From: Emiliania huxleyi CCMP1516
Taxonomy: Eukaryota > Haptophyta > Isochrysidales > Noelaerhabdaceae
Assembly (NCBI RefSeq): GCF_000372725.1
Contig: NW_005198091.1
Coordinates: forward strand, 182,473 to 246,472
Direction: 5' to 3'
DNA: 64,000 nucleotides
Positions within the stretch are counted from its first letter, which is position 1. The number at the start of each line of letters is the position of its first letter. The notes below the pieces were generated by a model. The model was not told the origin of the DNA and ran no database searches. It saw only the letters and a list, made by a program, of their open reading frames with translations. Positions 42,339-52,738 of the stretch are shown here, one piece after another. The position numbers and the translations under genes are program-made.

Positions 42339-42841
42339 CGATGTGTCCAGAAGACTTGGAGACACTTCTGCACCAAAAAATCAAAAAAATCGAGCACAAT
42401 TGCGTTACATGGGCATGGCCGGGGTTTCTGCACCGAACGATCTTACTTTCGGTCTATCGAAAGTGTTGATCTATAAAGAATTCTTAAGATACAAGCCTCT
42501 CTCACAGCTGTGATAAAGAAAAGAAAGGTGGGTGCCGCGCACTGGCACTAACACAGGTACACCACGGGAGCCGCCTAAGCGACTCCTGCGAGGCTCTGCA
42601 AAAATAATTTATGCTGGCTGCGTGCCGTCCTCCCATCTCTCCCGGGCGCGCTCCGTGTTTTCTTTCTCCCCTCTGAATTCTTCTCCTCTCTCTTCTCTCC
42701 CCCTCTCCTCTTCGAGGCCGACCACCAGAAAGAGAACGGGAAAAAGCGTGCAAGGACTGGTCTCTAGGGTTCGGGGAAGGACAAAGAATAGAAAACCGGA
42801 CGATACGGATTCCCTTACACAACTGTAAAGAAAAAGGCGAA
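42339..42841. other. Repeat-bearing intergenic region
   Basis: Contains family C repeat copy 4 (42475-42566) and a pyrimidine-rich stretch (42650-42720). The remainder shows no recognised feature. Confidence 0.4.
42475..42566 (+). repeat. Dispersed repeat, family C (copy 4, partial)
   Basis: AAAGAATTCTTAAGATACAA GCCTCTCTCACAG matches 25122-25155; GCGCACTGGCACTAACACAG GTACACCAC matches 30510-30531. The central GGGCACGGG part is missing. Confidence 0.65.
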
Positions 42842-42974
42842 TCACTTCCTTGCACATGAAATACACCACGCCCGCATCAGGCCGTACAAATCCGCCTCGC
42901 GCATCGAGATGGCCGCCCAGCGTGCTCGCAGCCGGAGCGAGCGGACCATGCGCGTGACCGCGGCGACGTGCAGC

Positions 42975-44350
42975 CTGAGGGAGGGCGTAGAGGATGTAGA
43001 GTGTAGAGCGCTGTAGAGCTGTAGAGATGTAGAGCGCTCTGGAGCGCTGTAGAGCTGTAGAGCTCTACATCCGCCGCGTGACGAACTGCCTGCGTTGTAG
43101 AGCGATGTAGAGCGCGATTTTGCTGTAGAGTTTGTTGTAGAGGCTCTACAGCCAACCCGCCGGGAAGGCAGTGACTCAAAGAGGTCGAGTCGCACTAATG
43201 GGGTGTCTCCGAGCTTACTGGAGCTCTGATGGACGGCCCTGACTATCCCTGACACACAGAGAGTCACTCTGACGACACACAACACCCTACAACTGCGTCA
43301 TGACCAGCCTGCCATGCGTCGCCGGTGCCGCATTCGTCGCAGTGCTTCTTTAGCAGGCGGTGGACTGTCGGCTGCGAGGACGGTCGCATTTGCGCGAGGC
43401 GAGGCGAGCATTCAGACGCGTTGTCTGCGCCATGACTCGCGCCAGCGCGTGCGGGAGCTCCTGGCTGAGCGTTGAGTCCAGGCGAGTTGCGCTGGCCACT
43501 ATCGCTACGCCGAGCCGAGCTGACGCGCCGAGGCGCCGGCCAGTCGCAGCCGTGAGGCATGCCACAGCAGCAGAGGCACCTGCCACCCATTGGGCGGGCA
43601 GACAGAAGGCCAGGGCAGCACTGGCAAGTGCAACGCGCCTCATGTCGGAGAGCGACCGTGCCTCGTTCGCCGCTTACGATGTAGAGTTTGTTGTAGAGAT
43701 TTCACGTTGAAGAGCGCCACTACATCGCTCTACAACGCAGGCGCATCGTCTCACGCGGCGGATGTAGAGCTCTACAGCTCTACAGCGCTCTCCAGCGCTC
43801 CAGAGCGCTCTACAGCTACAGCTCTACAGCGCTCTACACCTTAGGGGACCCCTAGGGTCCTGAGGGCCGGATTTTTTAAGACCTTTTAAGAAATGAGGAG
43901 GTTTGGGGGCTTAACTTGCCATTTAAGAGATTGCAGGCACGGGGGGGTCCCTCTTTTAAGAGACCGTTTAAGAAAATCGGCCTCGCCGGCACGCGTCGCT
44001 GGGTTCCGCGCCGTTTTCTTCAATACTGCCGTTATTCGGCTCTGAAGACACATCTGTAAGTCTGGTGCACTGGCAGGAGCCATACTCGCATAGGGGACGT
44101 GCTAGCTGACTGTAGCCAGCTTCCCGGCCTCCGGCGTGTCTACCGGGAGCCTCCCGGACCATCGACCTCGGGAGCTCTCCCGCACCGTTTAAGCGTTTAA
44201 GACCGTTTAAGGAATTGGCGGCCCAGCAGCTCTTAAAACTTGCCATGGCAAGTTTTAAGCCGTTTAAGCCGCAGGCGCCCCAGGGCCCACCCTTTTAAGC
44301 CTAGGGGTCCCCTAAGCTCTACACTCTACATCCTCTACACCCTCCCTCAG
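42975..44350. mobile_element. Non-autonomous TIR DNA transposon, family A (copy 3), with nested insertion
   Basis: Tips CTGAGGGAGGGCGTAGAGGA at 42975 and its complement ending at 44350 (CCTCTACACCCTCCCTCAG). A perfect 8-bp target duplication, CGTGCAGC, lies at 42967-42974 and 44351-44358. Without the nested element it is about 891 bp and closely matches copy 1 (1598-2469) through the interior. The right TIR is split by family B at 43840-44316. Confidence 0.9.
43840..44316. mobile_element. Non-autonomous TIR DNA transposon, family B, nested in family A
   Basis: A 477-bp element with 17-bp inverted tips CTTAGGGGACCCCTAGG / CCTAGGGGTCCCCTAAG and a perfect 8-bp target duplication CTCTACAC (43832-43839 and 44317-44324) made from the TIR of the host element. 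The interior is studded with TTTAAG motifs in both orientations (for example 43875-43890, 43921-43928, 43953-43977, 44188-44210, 44256-44299), probably transposase-binding subterminal repeats. No coding capacity. Confidence 0.9.
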
Positions 44351-44639
44351 CGTGCAGCGTGAGGCCTGCCATTCGATGCCGGCGCGTGGGCACCTTCTTG
44401 GACACCACTGCAAACAGCTTGGCCATCAGATCAGGTGAGAGCTTGTGCAGCACGCTGCCGCCGTCACGCTGGCCGAGGAGGAGCAGCCGCTTGACACTCC
44501 AGTCGAACGGATGCATCGCCAGTCTCTGGTAGCGCTCATCCTTTTTGAGCGATGCGCAAGCATGTTTCAAGCAGGCCTCTCTCAACGGCATGGGAATGAG
44601 CAGCCCGACGGCTCTGCTGAGGTCCTCAACGCGCAGCAC

Positions 44640-45393
44640 CGCTCCGCGAGGAGTGCTTCACGCAAGGAGAGAGAGCGACGAGAGTGGGAAGATCGAGAGG
44701 TGGCATGAAGGTCGCCGCGAGAATTGGCGCGACACTGCGAAGAGAGATACAGCATGCACATGCACATGTGCATGTGCATGCAGGAAGAGGTAGACGCCGC
44801 GGTCTTCCACGCGACCGCAGCCGACGCCGGCCGAGTGCGGCCGGCCGGACGAGCCCCGATGGTGGCCTTCTCCTCTCCGATCAATACCTAGGTAGCGGTG
44901 CGCTGATGTCATCTCCGAACCTGCTCCGAACCAACTAACTAACGTCCCACGGAGGCGTTCAAGTGCGTCAATCTCCTCTGCATCGACGTGGCACCCGTTC
45001 GCGCGGTCGTCAGGAGTGGCACGCGCGAGGTTGCTCAGCTTCACCTTGCAGCCACCACCGCCGTCTCGGGGGTGAAATACAACCTGCCAGCGCCCCGAGG
45101 GTATGGGGGTGGGCGCCACCCTGGGGCTACCCGTAGCATCGTCGGCTCAGTGATGGGTATCCGTTCGTCCCAACCAACGCCGCAGCTGACAAGGTCTCTC
45201 TCTCAGCTGACCGAGGCGCCCGTTGAGCTCGGAGCGGCTAACTAGTGAGCGCAGCACGACGTCGTCACCCTCGCAAACCATTGCTTGAGCTTTTCGACAG
45301 TATCTAGGACCTACGCCAAAACAGAGCCAGAAGAATTCACGCGTGCCCTGACGACTCGTCGAGAGCCCGACCCTGCGGCAGCTCTTCGCGCTC
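44640..45393. other. Intergenic region, possible exon
   Basis: Contains a CACATG/CATGTG microsatellite (44755-44782) and a minus-strand block at about 45030-45095 that could be an upstream exon of the split gene. The rest is presumably the promoter of the MFS transporter. Confidence 0.3.
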
Positions 45394-47824
45394 ATGATGC
45401 CGACACCTCGCGCTTGCTGCTCTTCCTGCGCCTCCCTCAACTGGAACGCGCGGCTGGCGCTCATAGTGTCGCCAATCAACATGGTTGGCGTCGGGTTGAC
45501 AGAGTCTACGATGACGGCCTTTGCGTTCCTCATCACCCGCAGCAACTTCCTGGTCGGCCTCTCGTCCACGGTATCTGGCCTCGCGCTGCTGCTCGTTGCT
45601 CCGTGTGCAGGATGTCTCGCGGATCGAGTCGGCAGGCAGGCCGTCCTGCGGCTCGCGAGCGTGCTGGCCGTGCTCTCCGCCGCCTGGGTCTTTGTGTGGC
45701 TCTTGTACTTTCAGCCGCACACCAGCGACCGCACCTGCTACGCGCTGCTCCTCGGCTCGCAGTTCCTGGGCGGCCTGCGGCGCGGCATCCAGCAGCCCGC
45801 ATTTGATGCAATCTTCGGCGACTCGGTCGCGAGCGGCCGCCGCTCTCAGATCTACTCGTGGCTGTCGTCGCTGAGGAAGTTGGGCCTCGCGTGCGGGCCC
45901 GCGACGGCCGCGGTGCCGCCTCAATCAGCATGGCCCTCGCGGCTCGAGCCGCGGCGATTAAGGGCCGCCGTGTGAGTAGGCAATCTTCTTTGCGCGGGGC
46001 GACAGCTGGACAGAGGTGCAGCAGGTTGCGTGTCGGGTCCGGTTGCCTTCTGCACATGACCCCAGTGGCACGCCCCCACATAGCCGGAGCTCGTCGCCGT
46101 GCTCCTCGCCGGCGCCGCCGTGCGGCTCGTGCCTGCCGCGCTGCTGTGGCTCTTCCGCGACGAGCGCTCCCTCGGCCAGGAGCGCGGCGTAGAGGCACCT
46201 CCGAGGCGCCTCTGAGACCTTTGCGACACCTCTAACACACCTCTGGGACGCCTCTGTGACACTCCCCACCCCTCGCGCTGCTTCCGCCGTCCTCGCGACC
46301 TGCGTTCTGCCATTCGCCTCCTCCCTTGGCCAGGAGAGCGAGGGGCTCCACACCGCGCCTCTCTCCCGCGCCGAGAGCCACGGCAGCGCAATCCCGGCGG
46401 AGGCGGGGGCGGCGGAGGCGGGCGCGGCGCATGCGGCGGGCGAGGCGGCCTCTTCGGCAGGCGCGGGCGTGGCTGCGGGGGCCGGACAGGTCGGGTCGGA
46501 GGCGCCGCCGCATCGCCGTCGGTCAGCCAGGTGCTGCACGTTTCCGAGACACTTCCGAGGCATTTCCGAGGCACTTCCGAGGCACTTCCGAGGCACTTCC
46601 GAGGCACTTCCGAGGCACTTCCGAGGCACTTCCGAGGCACTTCCGAGGCACTTCCGAGGCACTTCCGAGGCGTCCTGCGGTCCGGGACACGTCCATGACA
46701 CGTCGAACAGGACACGTCCATGACACGTCGCGCAGGCTCGGCCCGCAGCACGTGGCCCCGCTGATCGCGGTCGCCGACCTGACGGGCAAGCTCGCCTCGG
46801 GCCTCTCGATGCGCTTCTTCTCGCTCTACTTTTGGCGCGAGCTCGGGCTGCCGCCCACGGTGCCGACGCACACCTCCGAGCCCACTACCGAGCCACTACC
46901 GAGCCGCTACCTAGCCGCTTCCGGCGACACGCCAACCGACACGGCCGCCGCCACGCCCCCACGCCCTCTCCGCAGGTTGCGATGCTCATGCTTGTCGGTA
47001 ACAACCTCGGCTCCGCCGCGTGGACGATCGCGCTGCAGCGGCTCTCGCTGCGCATCGGCCGCCGCCTCGAGCCAGCGGTCGCTGCCTGTGCGTCGGCTCC
47101 TCACGCCCTCCTGACGGGAGTAGGGCGCGTCTCCACCATCCTGCTCGTCAAGAGCTGCGGCGTCTCCCTCCTTGTCGTGGCGCGCCCTTCCCTCTCCGCC
47201 ACTGGGGCGCGTCAGTGACTCGTCCGCGACCCGTCCACGACACGGCCTGCAGGTGGCGCTCTGCCCGCTGCAGGAGCCGCGCCTCATCCTCCCGATCTGC
47301 CTGCTGCGCTCTTGGCTCATGAACTCGACTCTCGCTCTCTCGAAGAGCGTGCTCAACGACTACGTCCCCAAGCGGCACCGCGCCAAGTGGGCCTCGCTCG
47401 AGAGCGTCAACACTTCCACTTGGGCAGGCGAGATCCAGCCGAGCTCCAGCCGAGCTCCAGCCGAGCTCCAGCCGAGATAGCGCTGCTCGACCTCTCACAG
47501 GCACGCACCCTCACACCTGCAGGCTCGGCCGCTCTCGGTGGGCTGCTCTCGGACCGGATCGGGTACCGACACACGTTCCTAGTCACGGCGGCGCTCCAGG
47601 CGGTGGGCGTGCTCTTGTACACGCCGCTCGCATCGCTGGTCGCCGCCGAAGCCGCGCCGCCCAAGCGCGCCCGCGCGAGCACCGCGGCCGAGCCTCGCGC
47701 ATGCGGGGCAGGTTCCTCCTTTTCCGCTCCGCCTCGTCAGCCCGCTCGCGCCGCACCGCTCGCGGCGCCCCTGCTGAGGGCCGACGGAACCACTCGGAGC
47801 GTGGGCGACCACGCGCCCGAATGA
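45394..47824 (+). CDS. Major facilitator superfamily transporter
   Basis: Exons encode successive membrane segments: NARLALIVSPINMVGVGLTE, FLVGLSSTVSGLALLLVAPC AGCLADRVGRQAVLRLASVL (the loop 2-3 motif G-x-L-A-D-R-x-G-R), LLLGSQFLGGLRRGIQQPAF, IYSWLSSLRKLGLACGP, LIAVADLTGKLASGLSMRFF, VAMLMLVGNNLGSAAWTIAL, RSWLMNSTLALSKSVLNDYV, RHRAKWASLESVNTSTW and LGGLLSDRIGYRHTFLVTAA. This is a 12-helix type carrier with unknown substrate, related to drug/sugar-phosphate-like proton carriers of algae. Introns contain GACACCTCT- and CCGAGGCACTT-type tandem repeats (46206-46260, 46541-46740) and CCGAGCTCCAG repeats (47425-47480). The upstream frame is open (RLVESPTLRQLFALM), so the start could be earlier. Confidence 0.75.
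46541..46671. repeat. 11-bp intronic minisatellite
   Basis: About 12 tandem CCGAGGCACTT units inside an intron of the MFS gene. The 11-bp period makes all three frames read the same 11-residue peptide repeat. Confidence 0.95.
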
Positions 47825-48145
47825 CGCGTCAGGTGTTCGAAGTATGTGATATGCAAGAGAGACACTCACTCAAAAAATAGAGTATGCTCAGACACCCGCT
47901 CCGCTCTACGGAGTACGGTCTCTATTTTTCGGCTACCCCTCCAATGCGCGCGGCGCGCGCCGCGCAGTGGCCAGTGCCGCGCCACGCCCCCCGCCCTTAC
48001 CACCCTTCCGCGCTAGCTGGGGGCCACGCGCCCGAATGACCGAACGACTATAAATACAAACACAATAAACAGTCACTCCTCTCTCACGATTCACTCAGAC
48101 GTATACGAGATGAGTACGGCTGTGCGTAGTCAGACGGTCGCCCCT
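47825..48145. other. Intergenic region between convergent genes
   Basis: About 320 bases separating the MFS stop and the MYND protein stop; contains a TATAAATACAAACACAATAA A/T-rich stretch at about 48050. No gene. Confidence 0.4.
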
Positions 48146-49401
48146 CTAGGGGCGTGTGGCAGAGCAGACCGCCTTGTGCTTCTTCCAGTGCGCGCGCTGG
48201 CACGGCACGCTGCAGTACGAGACAGCCTTGCAGCGGCTGCAGACCATGTGTTTCTTCATGGTGTCCTTGGATGACTGGCCGCAGCTTGCGCAGATTGTGC
48301 GCATCACAAACGCGTCCGCCTTCTTGGTCTGGGCTGGGTCTTTTGGTAGAATCGTCATCCGCTCCATAAACTTCGCGACCTCGACAGGCTCAGTAACGAG
48401 ACGCTGAGCGCCGTGCTTGACCTCGTAGAGCGTCAGATCCTTCGGAGGATCTTGCGCAATCTGAATCAGCTCACGGCGGAGCTGCTGGAGCCGTGGCACT
48501 TCATCGGGACTGACACTGTGCCCATACTGCAGGAGCACCTTCAAAAAGCTCCTGCGGCCAAGGATGAAGGCGGCGTGCGCGGGGGAGTTGCCGGTCCGGC
48601 CCTGGCACGCGGGCTGCGGCTTGGTCAGATCGGCACCATGCTCGGCGAGGAGCTCGAACCCCTTGAGAAGGTCGTTCTGGATCGCGTAATGAACGCCTGT
48701 GAGTCCGTCCGCGCCGGTGGCGTCGACATCCGCCCCCCACCGAATCAACTGCTTGAACGTGGCAGTGTGATCATCGCTCCAGATGGCGCCGTTGCCAGAG
48801 CTGTGGAACAGACGCAGAATATCCGTGTCGTACAGGTCACCACCATGTCGCACCAGTGCGTGGAGAGCGCTCAGGTTACCGTTCTGAACAGCAAACCCAA
48901 CCGCAGTCCCTCCGTGGTGATCGGGGCGATTGACAAATCCATCGAGGCCACGGGCAATCAGAAAGTCGATGATTTGCGAATCCGCCTTGCAGAACTCAGC
49001 TGCGAGAATCAACGCGTGCGCACCGTTGGGCTTCAGCACAGCGATGTCGGCTCCGGCGTTCACCAGCAGCTCAACGATGTCGAGTCGCTCAATCTCGATC
49101 GCCAGGCGCAGGGCTGAGCCGCGCCCGACGGAGTACGAGCGTTCACGTCACAGCCAGAGCTGGCGATAGCTCGCATGATCGCTGGCACATCGAGTGCCAA
49201 CACTGCGTTCTGGAGCGTTGTGAGGCCGGGCGACACGCTGATCAAGGAAAGGTTTGCTGGCAGGACACGCACGACCTCACCGTGGACCTGGAGGGAACAG
49301 CTCCAGCGTCCATCACTGAAGTCACGCAGGGTGCACGTGCATCCGTTGAGGTCAGTGCGACCGGTCAGCCCGACGATCAGGCAGCGATCGGCGCCGTGCA
49401 T
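48146..49401 (-). CDS. Ankyrin-repeat protein with C-terminal MYND zinc finger
   Basis: N-terminal module LIVGLTGRTDLNGCTCTLRD..GRWSCSLQVHGE..RVLPANLSL, a small beta motif common in algal ankyrin/MYND proteins. Ankyrin repeats follow (TTLQNAVLALDVPAIMRAIA; LRLAIEIERLDIVELLVNAG; GTAVGFAVQNGNLSALHALV; TGVHYAIQNDLLKGFELLAE; NSPAHAAFILGRRSFLKVLL). The C-terminal MYND finger is CASCGQSSK..CSRCKAVSYCSVPCQRAHWKKHKAVC with all seven Cys and the His. Two bases (CG) too many near 49118-49124 shift the frame between the first and second ankyrin repeats, an assembly error or a recent lesion. Start ATG 49401 (MHGADRC). Likely a protein-interaction adaptor. Confidence 0.8.
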
Positions 49402-49489
49402 GTGTGGAGGCAGCGTGCAGGCAGCGATGTGTGTGTGTGCGGCAGAGCCAACCAAGGGGCCCCCGCCCCCCCCCCCCCTCAATCAGCGC

Positions 49490-50600
49490 ATAGGGGGTGG
49501 TTGAGGGGTTGAGGGTTGAGGCCCCCCCTCAACCATCTGGTTGACGGTTGAGACCCCCCGTCAACCCTTTAGTTGGGGGTTGAGGCCTCCGGGGCCTATC
49601 AAGGCTCGCGCGTGATCACAAGATAAACTGGAACAGCCCTGCCGCCAAAAAATCGCTTCGCCTGCGGCGCGCTCTTCCACTCGGGGGGGGGGGGGGGGGG
49701 GGAGGTGTGTAGACCCCAAATCGGGTCCGTACTTCGGACCCGATTACGCTGCCGCCTCGCGCGCGCCGCTGCTGCCCTCGCCAGCAGCCGCCGCGGGCGC
49801 AGTGCCATCGTGACTGACGGTCGACTCGCCACATCGATTTCAACTCACGCGACGCGCTCGGCCTCCGCTGGCGGCTGCCGCAAGAGCGGCTCACGACAGC
49901 GTCTCGCCGGTTGCCGGATAGGAGAGTACAGAACGTCTGGAAGAGTGTTAACTGTGTACGTGAGATCGGTATTGATAACAAGCACGGTCGATCCGTCAAA
50001 GCGATACACTCGTTCCTATCTCGCTGGAGGGCTGGCATGGAGCTCTGTGCCGGCACACAGCAAGAGCCGGGAAACAGTGGCCAGGGGCGGGGCTTGCATT
50101 TTTGCTGTCGCCAGTCGCCCCCCCCAAACGCTACAGCGGGGGCGGCGGCGGCGGCGGGGGCGGCGGGGCGGCGGCGGCGGCGCGACGGGGTGGGTACAGG
50201 GTAGGGGGGTGGGGAGCCGCTGCCGTGTGCGCTGCGCGTGCGCGCACCGCACACCATACGGCGGGAAACAGACGGCGAAGGGGGGCGCGGCGGCAGCGGC
50301 GCAGCGCGCGCGCGGCGCGCGCGACGGAGGGGCGGAGCAGCGACCGCTGGCGCGGTCGCTGCTCCGTCTGTCCCGGAGCGCCGTCTGCGCGGGGTGCGCG
50401 TCAGGAGAGGGGGCAAGCGTGGCGGCGCGGGACGCGCGGCGGCGGCGGCGAGCTGCCGAGCGCTCCGTGCGCGGTGGGGCGGCCGGGCGAGGGCGCGGCG
50501 GGTGACGGGGAAAGGGAGCAGCCGGGCGACGAGAGGTAGGAGGTGCTCGCCGCGAGCGCTCCCGCGCCTGCGGAGGGGCAAGGCCGAGGGCGGCGATCAT
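49490..50600. other. Gene-poor region up to assembly gap
   Basis: Contains GGTTGAGGGGTTGAGG direct and inverted repeats (49495-49590), poly-G (49683-49702), GGC-rich low complexity (50130-50190) and a perfect 14-bp stem hairpin (50334-50347 / 50352-50365). No credible gene. Confidence 0.45.
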
Positions 50601-50802
50601 NNNNNNNNNNNNNNNNNNNNNNNNNNNNNNNNNNNNNNNNNNNNNNNNNNNNNNNNNNNNNNNNNNNNNNNNNNNNNNNNNNNNNNNNNNNNNNNNNNNN
50701 NNNNNNNNNNNNNNNNNNNNNNNNNNNNNNNNNNNNNNNNNNNNNNNNNNNNNNNNNNNNNNNNNNNNNNNNNNNNNNNNNNNNNNNNNNNNNNNNNNNN
50801 NN
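50601..50802. other. Assembly gap (N)
   Basis: A run of 202 N. Open frames that span it are meaningless. Confidence 1.
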
Positions 50803-51338
50803 CGCCCCCGCACCAGCGACACCGGCCGCGGCTCGCCTCCACGCGCCGGCTCGGAAGAGGGGCTGTCGGCGGCGCAGCAGAGCGGCTCGCCTCGGCGCTC
50901 GAGCCGCCAACAGCCCCACTCCTCGACGTGACGGCCGTTCCCAGGGCCGTCCGGTGCGCGCCCGACCCACGCCCCCTCTTGCACCCCTCCGACCCCCCCT
51001 GCGCGGCGCACCTATCCGCTGTGCGCCGGCTCGAGCGCCTATCGCCAAATCGCGACGTTTGAGCGCAGCGCACGCGTCCCACACGTCACGCGCGCGCAGG
51101 AGAGCGTGCGGCACAGCAGTAGCGTGTACTCGCCGAGGGCATCGCGCCGAAAACCCCGCGCGTTCCGCCCCAGCAGAGGCTGCAGCCTCTGCACAAGCTA
51201 CACCACTGTAACAATGGTGAGTACTTGGGGTTGAGTGGGCTTGCTTGCTCCCTAAGCCGGGAGCAAAAATGCAAGAATATTTCTTGTTCTTTTTCTTACG
51301 AACCGCGCTTTTACGTCAAGCCCTGCCCGCCCTCGTCG
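50803..51338. other. Flank of gap and upstream region of next gene
   Basis: No gene is seen in the GC-rich part. A less GC-rich stretch (51225-51310) just upstream of ATG 51339 is likely promoter/5' UTR. Confidence 0.35.
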
Positions 51339-52690
51339 ATGGAGCGCGACTCCGCGAGGCTGCTGAGGCCGACGGGCGATGATGAGTCAGTAGCAGAGGA
51401 GAGCACCACCTCCATGACGGAGATCGTCAGCACGCTCCTCAGTGGCCTGTGCGGCTGCTGCGGCGCGCTTGGTTACCAGAAGGCCGAGGCGGAGGAAAAA
51501 GGCATGGATCTCGTGCCTGTCGAGCGCCGCACGTCCGGCGCAAAGGCGGTGCGTGCGGTGCTGGAGGCGGAGGACGCGGCCGAGGCCGAGGCCGAGGTGG
51601 CTCGAATGGCGGAGGCGGCTCGCAAGGCTGCTGCCGACGAGGCGGATGTGGAGGAGGAGCGCTCTGTCATAGAACTCACACCTGAGGAGGCGGAGCGGGC
51701 ACGCGCCGACGCGGTCGAGGCAGCTGCTGCGGCCGCTGCGGCCGCTGCGGCCGAGGAGCGCTTGGCGGCGCGGACGCAGGAAGCACAGTTGACGGTCGAG
51801 GTGGAGGCAGCGAGGGTGGTGGCGGCGGAGGCGGCGGCGAGAGCGGAAGAGGAGCGTTTGGCTGCCGTGGCGGAAAGGGCTGCAGCGGAGGAGGCGGCGA
51901 GGGTGGCGGAGGAGGAGGCGGCGGCGGCGGCGAGGGTGGCGGCGGAGGAGGCGGCGATAGCAGAGGCGGCCGCTGCGGAGAAGGCTCGCAGGGAGGAGGA
52001 GGAGGAGGCCGAGGCTGCACGCACCGAGGCGGCTCGGGTCGAGGCGGAGAAGGAGGCGGCGGAGGAGGCGGCGGCGGCGGAGAAGGCGGCGGCGGCGGCG
52101 GCGGCGGCGGCTGCTGCGGCTGCGGCTGCGGCTGCGGAGATGGAGGCGGCGCGTGTCGCTTCCGAAGGTCGATCGGCGAGCCAGCTTCAGGCGGTCGCGC
52201 GAGGCCGGCAGGGGCGGGCCAAGGCGGCTGTTGCAGCCGCCGCGAAGGCGGAAGCGGCGGCGGAGGCGGCGAGGGCGGCGGCGGCAGCGACGGCGGCGGC
52301 GGAGGCGGCGAGGGTGGCGGCGGAGGAGGAGGCGGCGGAGGCGGCGAGGGCGGCGGCGGCGAGGGCGGCGGCGGAGGAGGCGGCGAGGGTGGCGGCGGAG
52401 GAGGCAGAGGCGGCGGCGGAGGCGGCGAGGGTGGCGGCGGAGGCGGCGGCGGCGGAGGCGGCGGCGGCGGAGTCGGCAAGGGTGGCGGAGGAGGCGGAGG
52501 CGGCGAGGGTGGCGGAGGAGGAGGCGGCGGAGGCGGCGAGGGTGGCGGCGGAGGAGGCGGCGATAGCAGAGGCGGCCGCTGCGGAGAAGGCTCGCAGGGA
52601 GGAGGAGGAGGAGGCCGAGGCTGCACGCACCGAGGCGGCTCGGGTCGAGGCGGAGAAGGAGGCGGAGGAGGAGGCGGCGGCGGCGGAGAA

Positions 52691-52738
<48 letters not shown>

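Larger units (their letters stand above)
42842..44639 (-). pseudogene. Gene split by a nested transposon insertion
   Basis: From ATG 44639 the frame reads MLRVEDLSRAVGLLIPMPLR and HPFDWSVKRLLLLGQRDGGS, LSPDLMAKLFAVV and then meets a family A transposon at 44350. If the element and one copy of the target duplication are removed, the frame goes on without a stop from 42966 (VAAVTRMVRSLRLRARWAAI) to a TGA at 42842. About 137 residues in all, family unknown; Leu/Arg-rich helices. A possible upstream exon (GRWQVVFHPRDGGGGCKVKL, about 45030-45095) lies beyond a CACATG repeat. The insertion would truncate the protein after LTL unless spliced out. Confidence 0.55.

Noticed and set aside
46541-46671. 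CRISPR-like array
   Set aside because: Units are contiguous 11-bp tandem repeats with no spacers, inside a eukaryotic intron.
50016-51114. ORFs spanning the N run
   Set aside because: They only stay open because N was translated as X.
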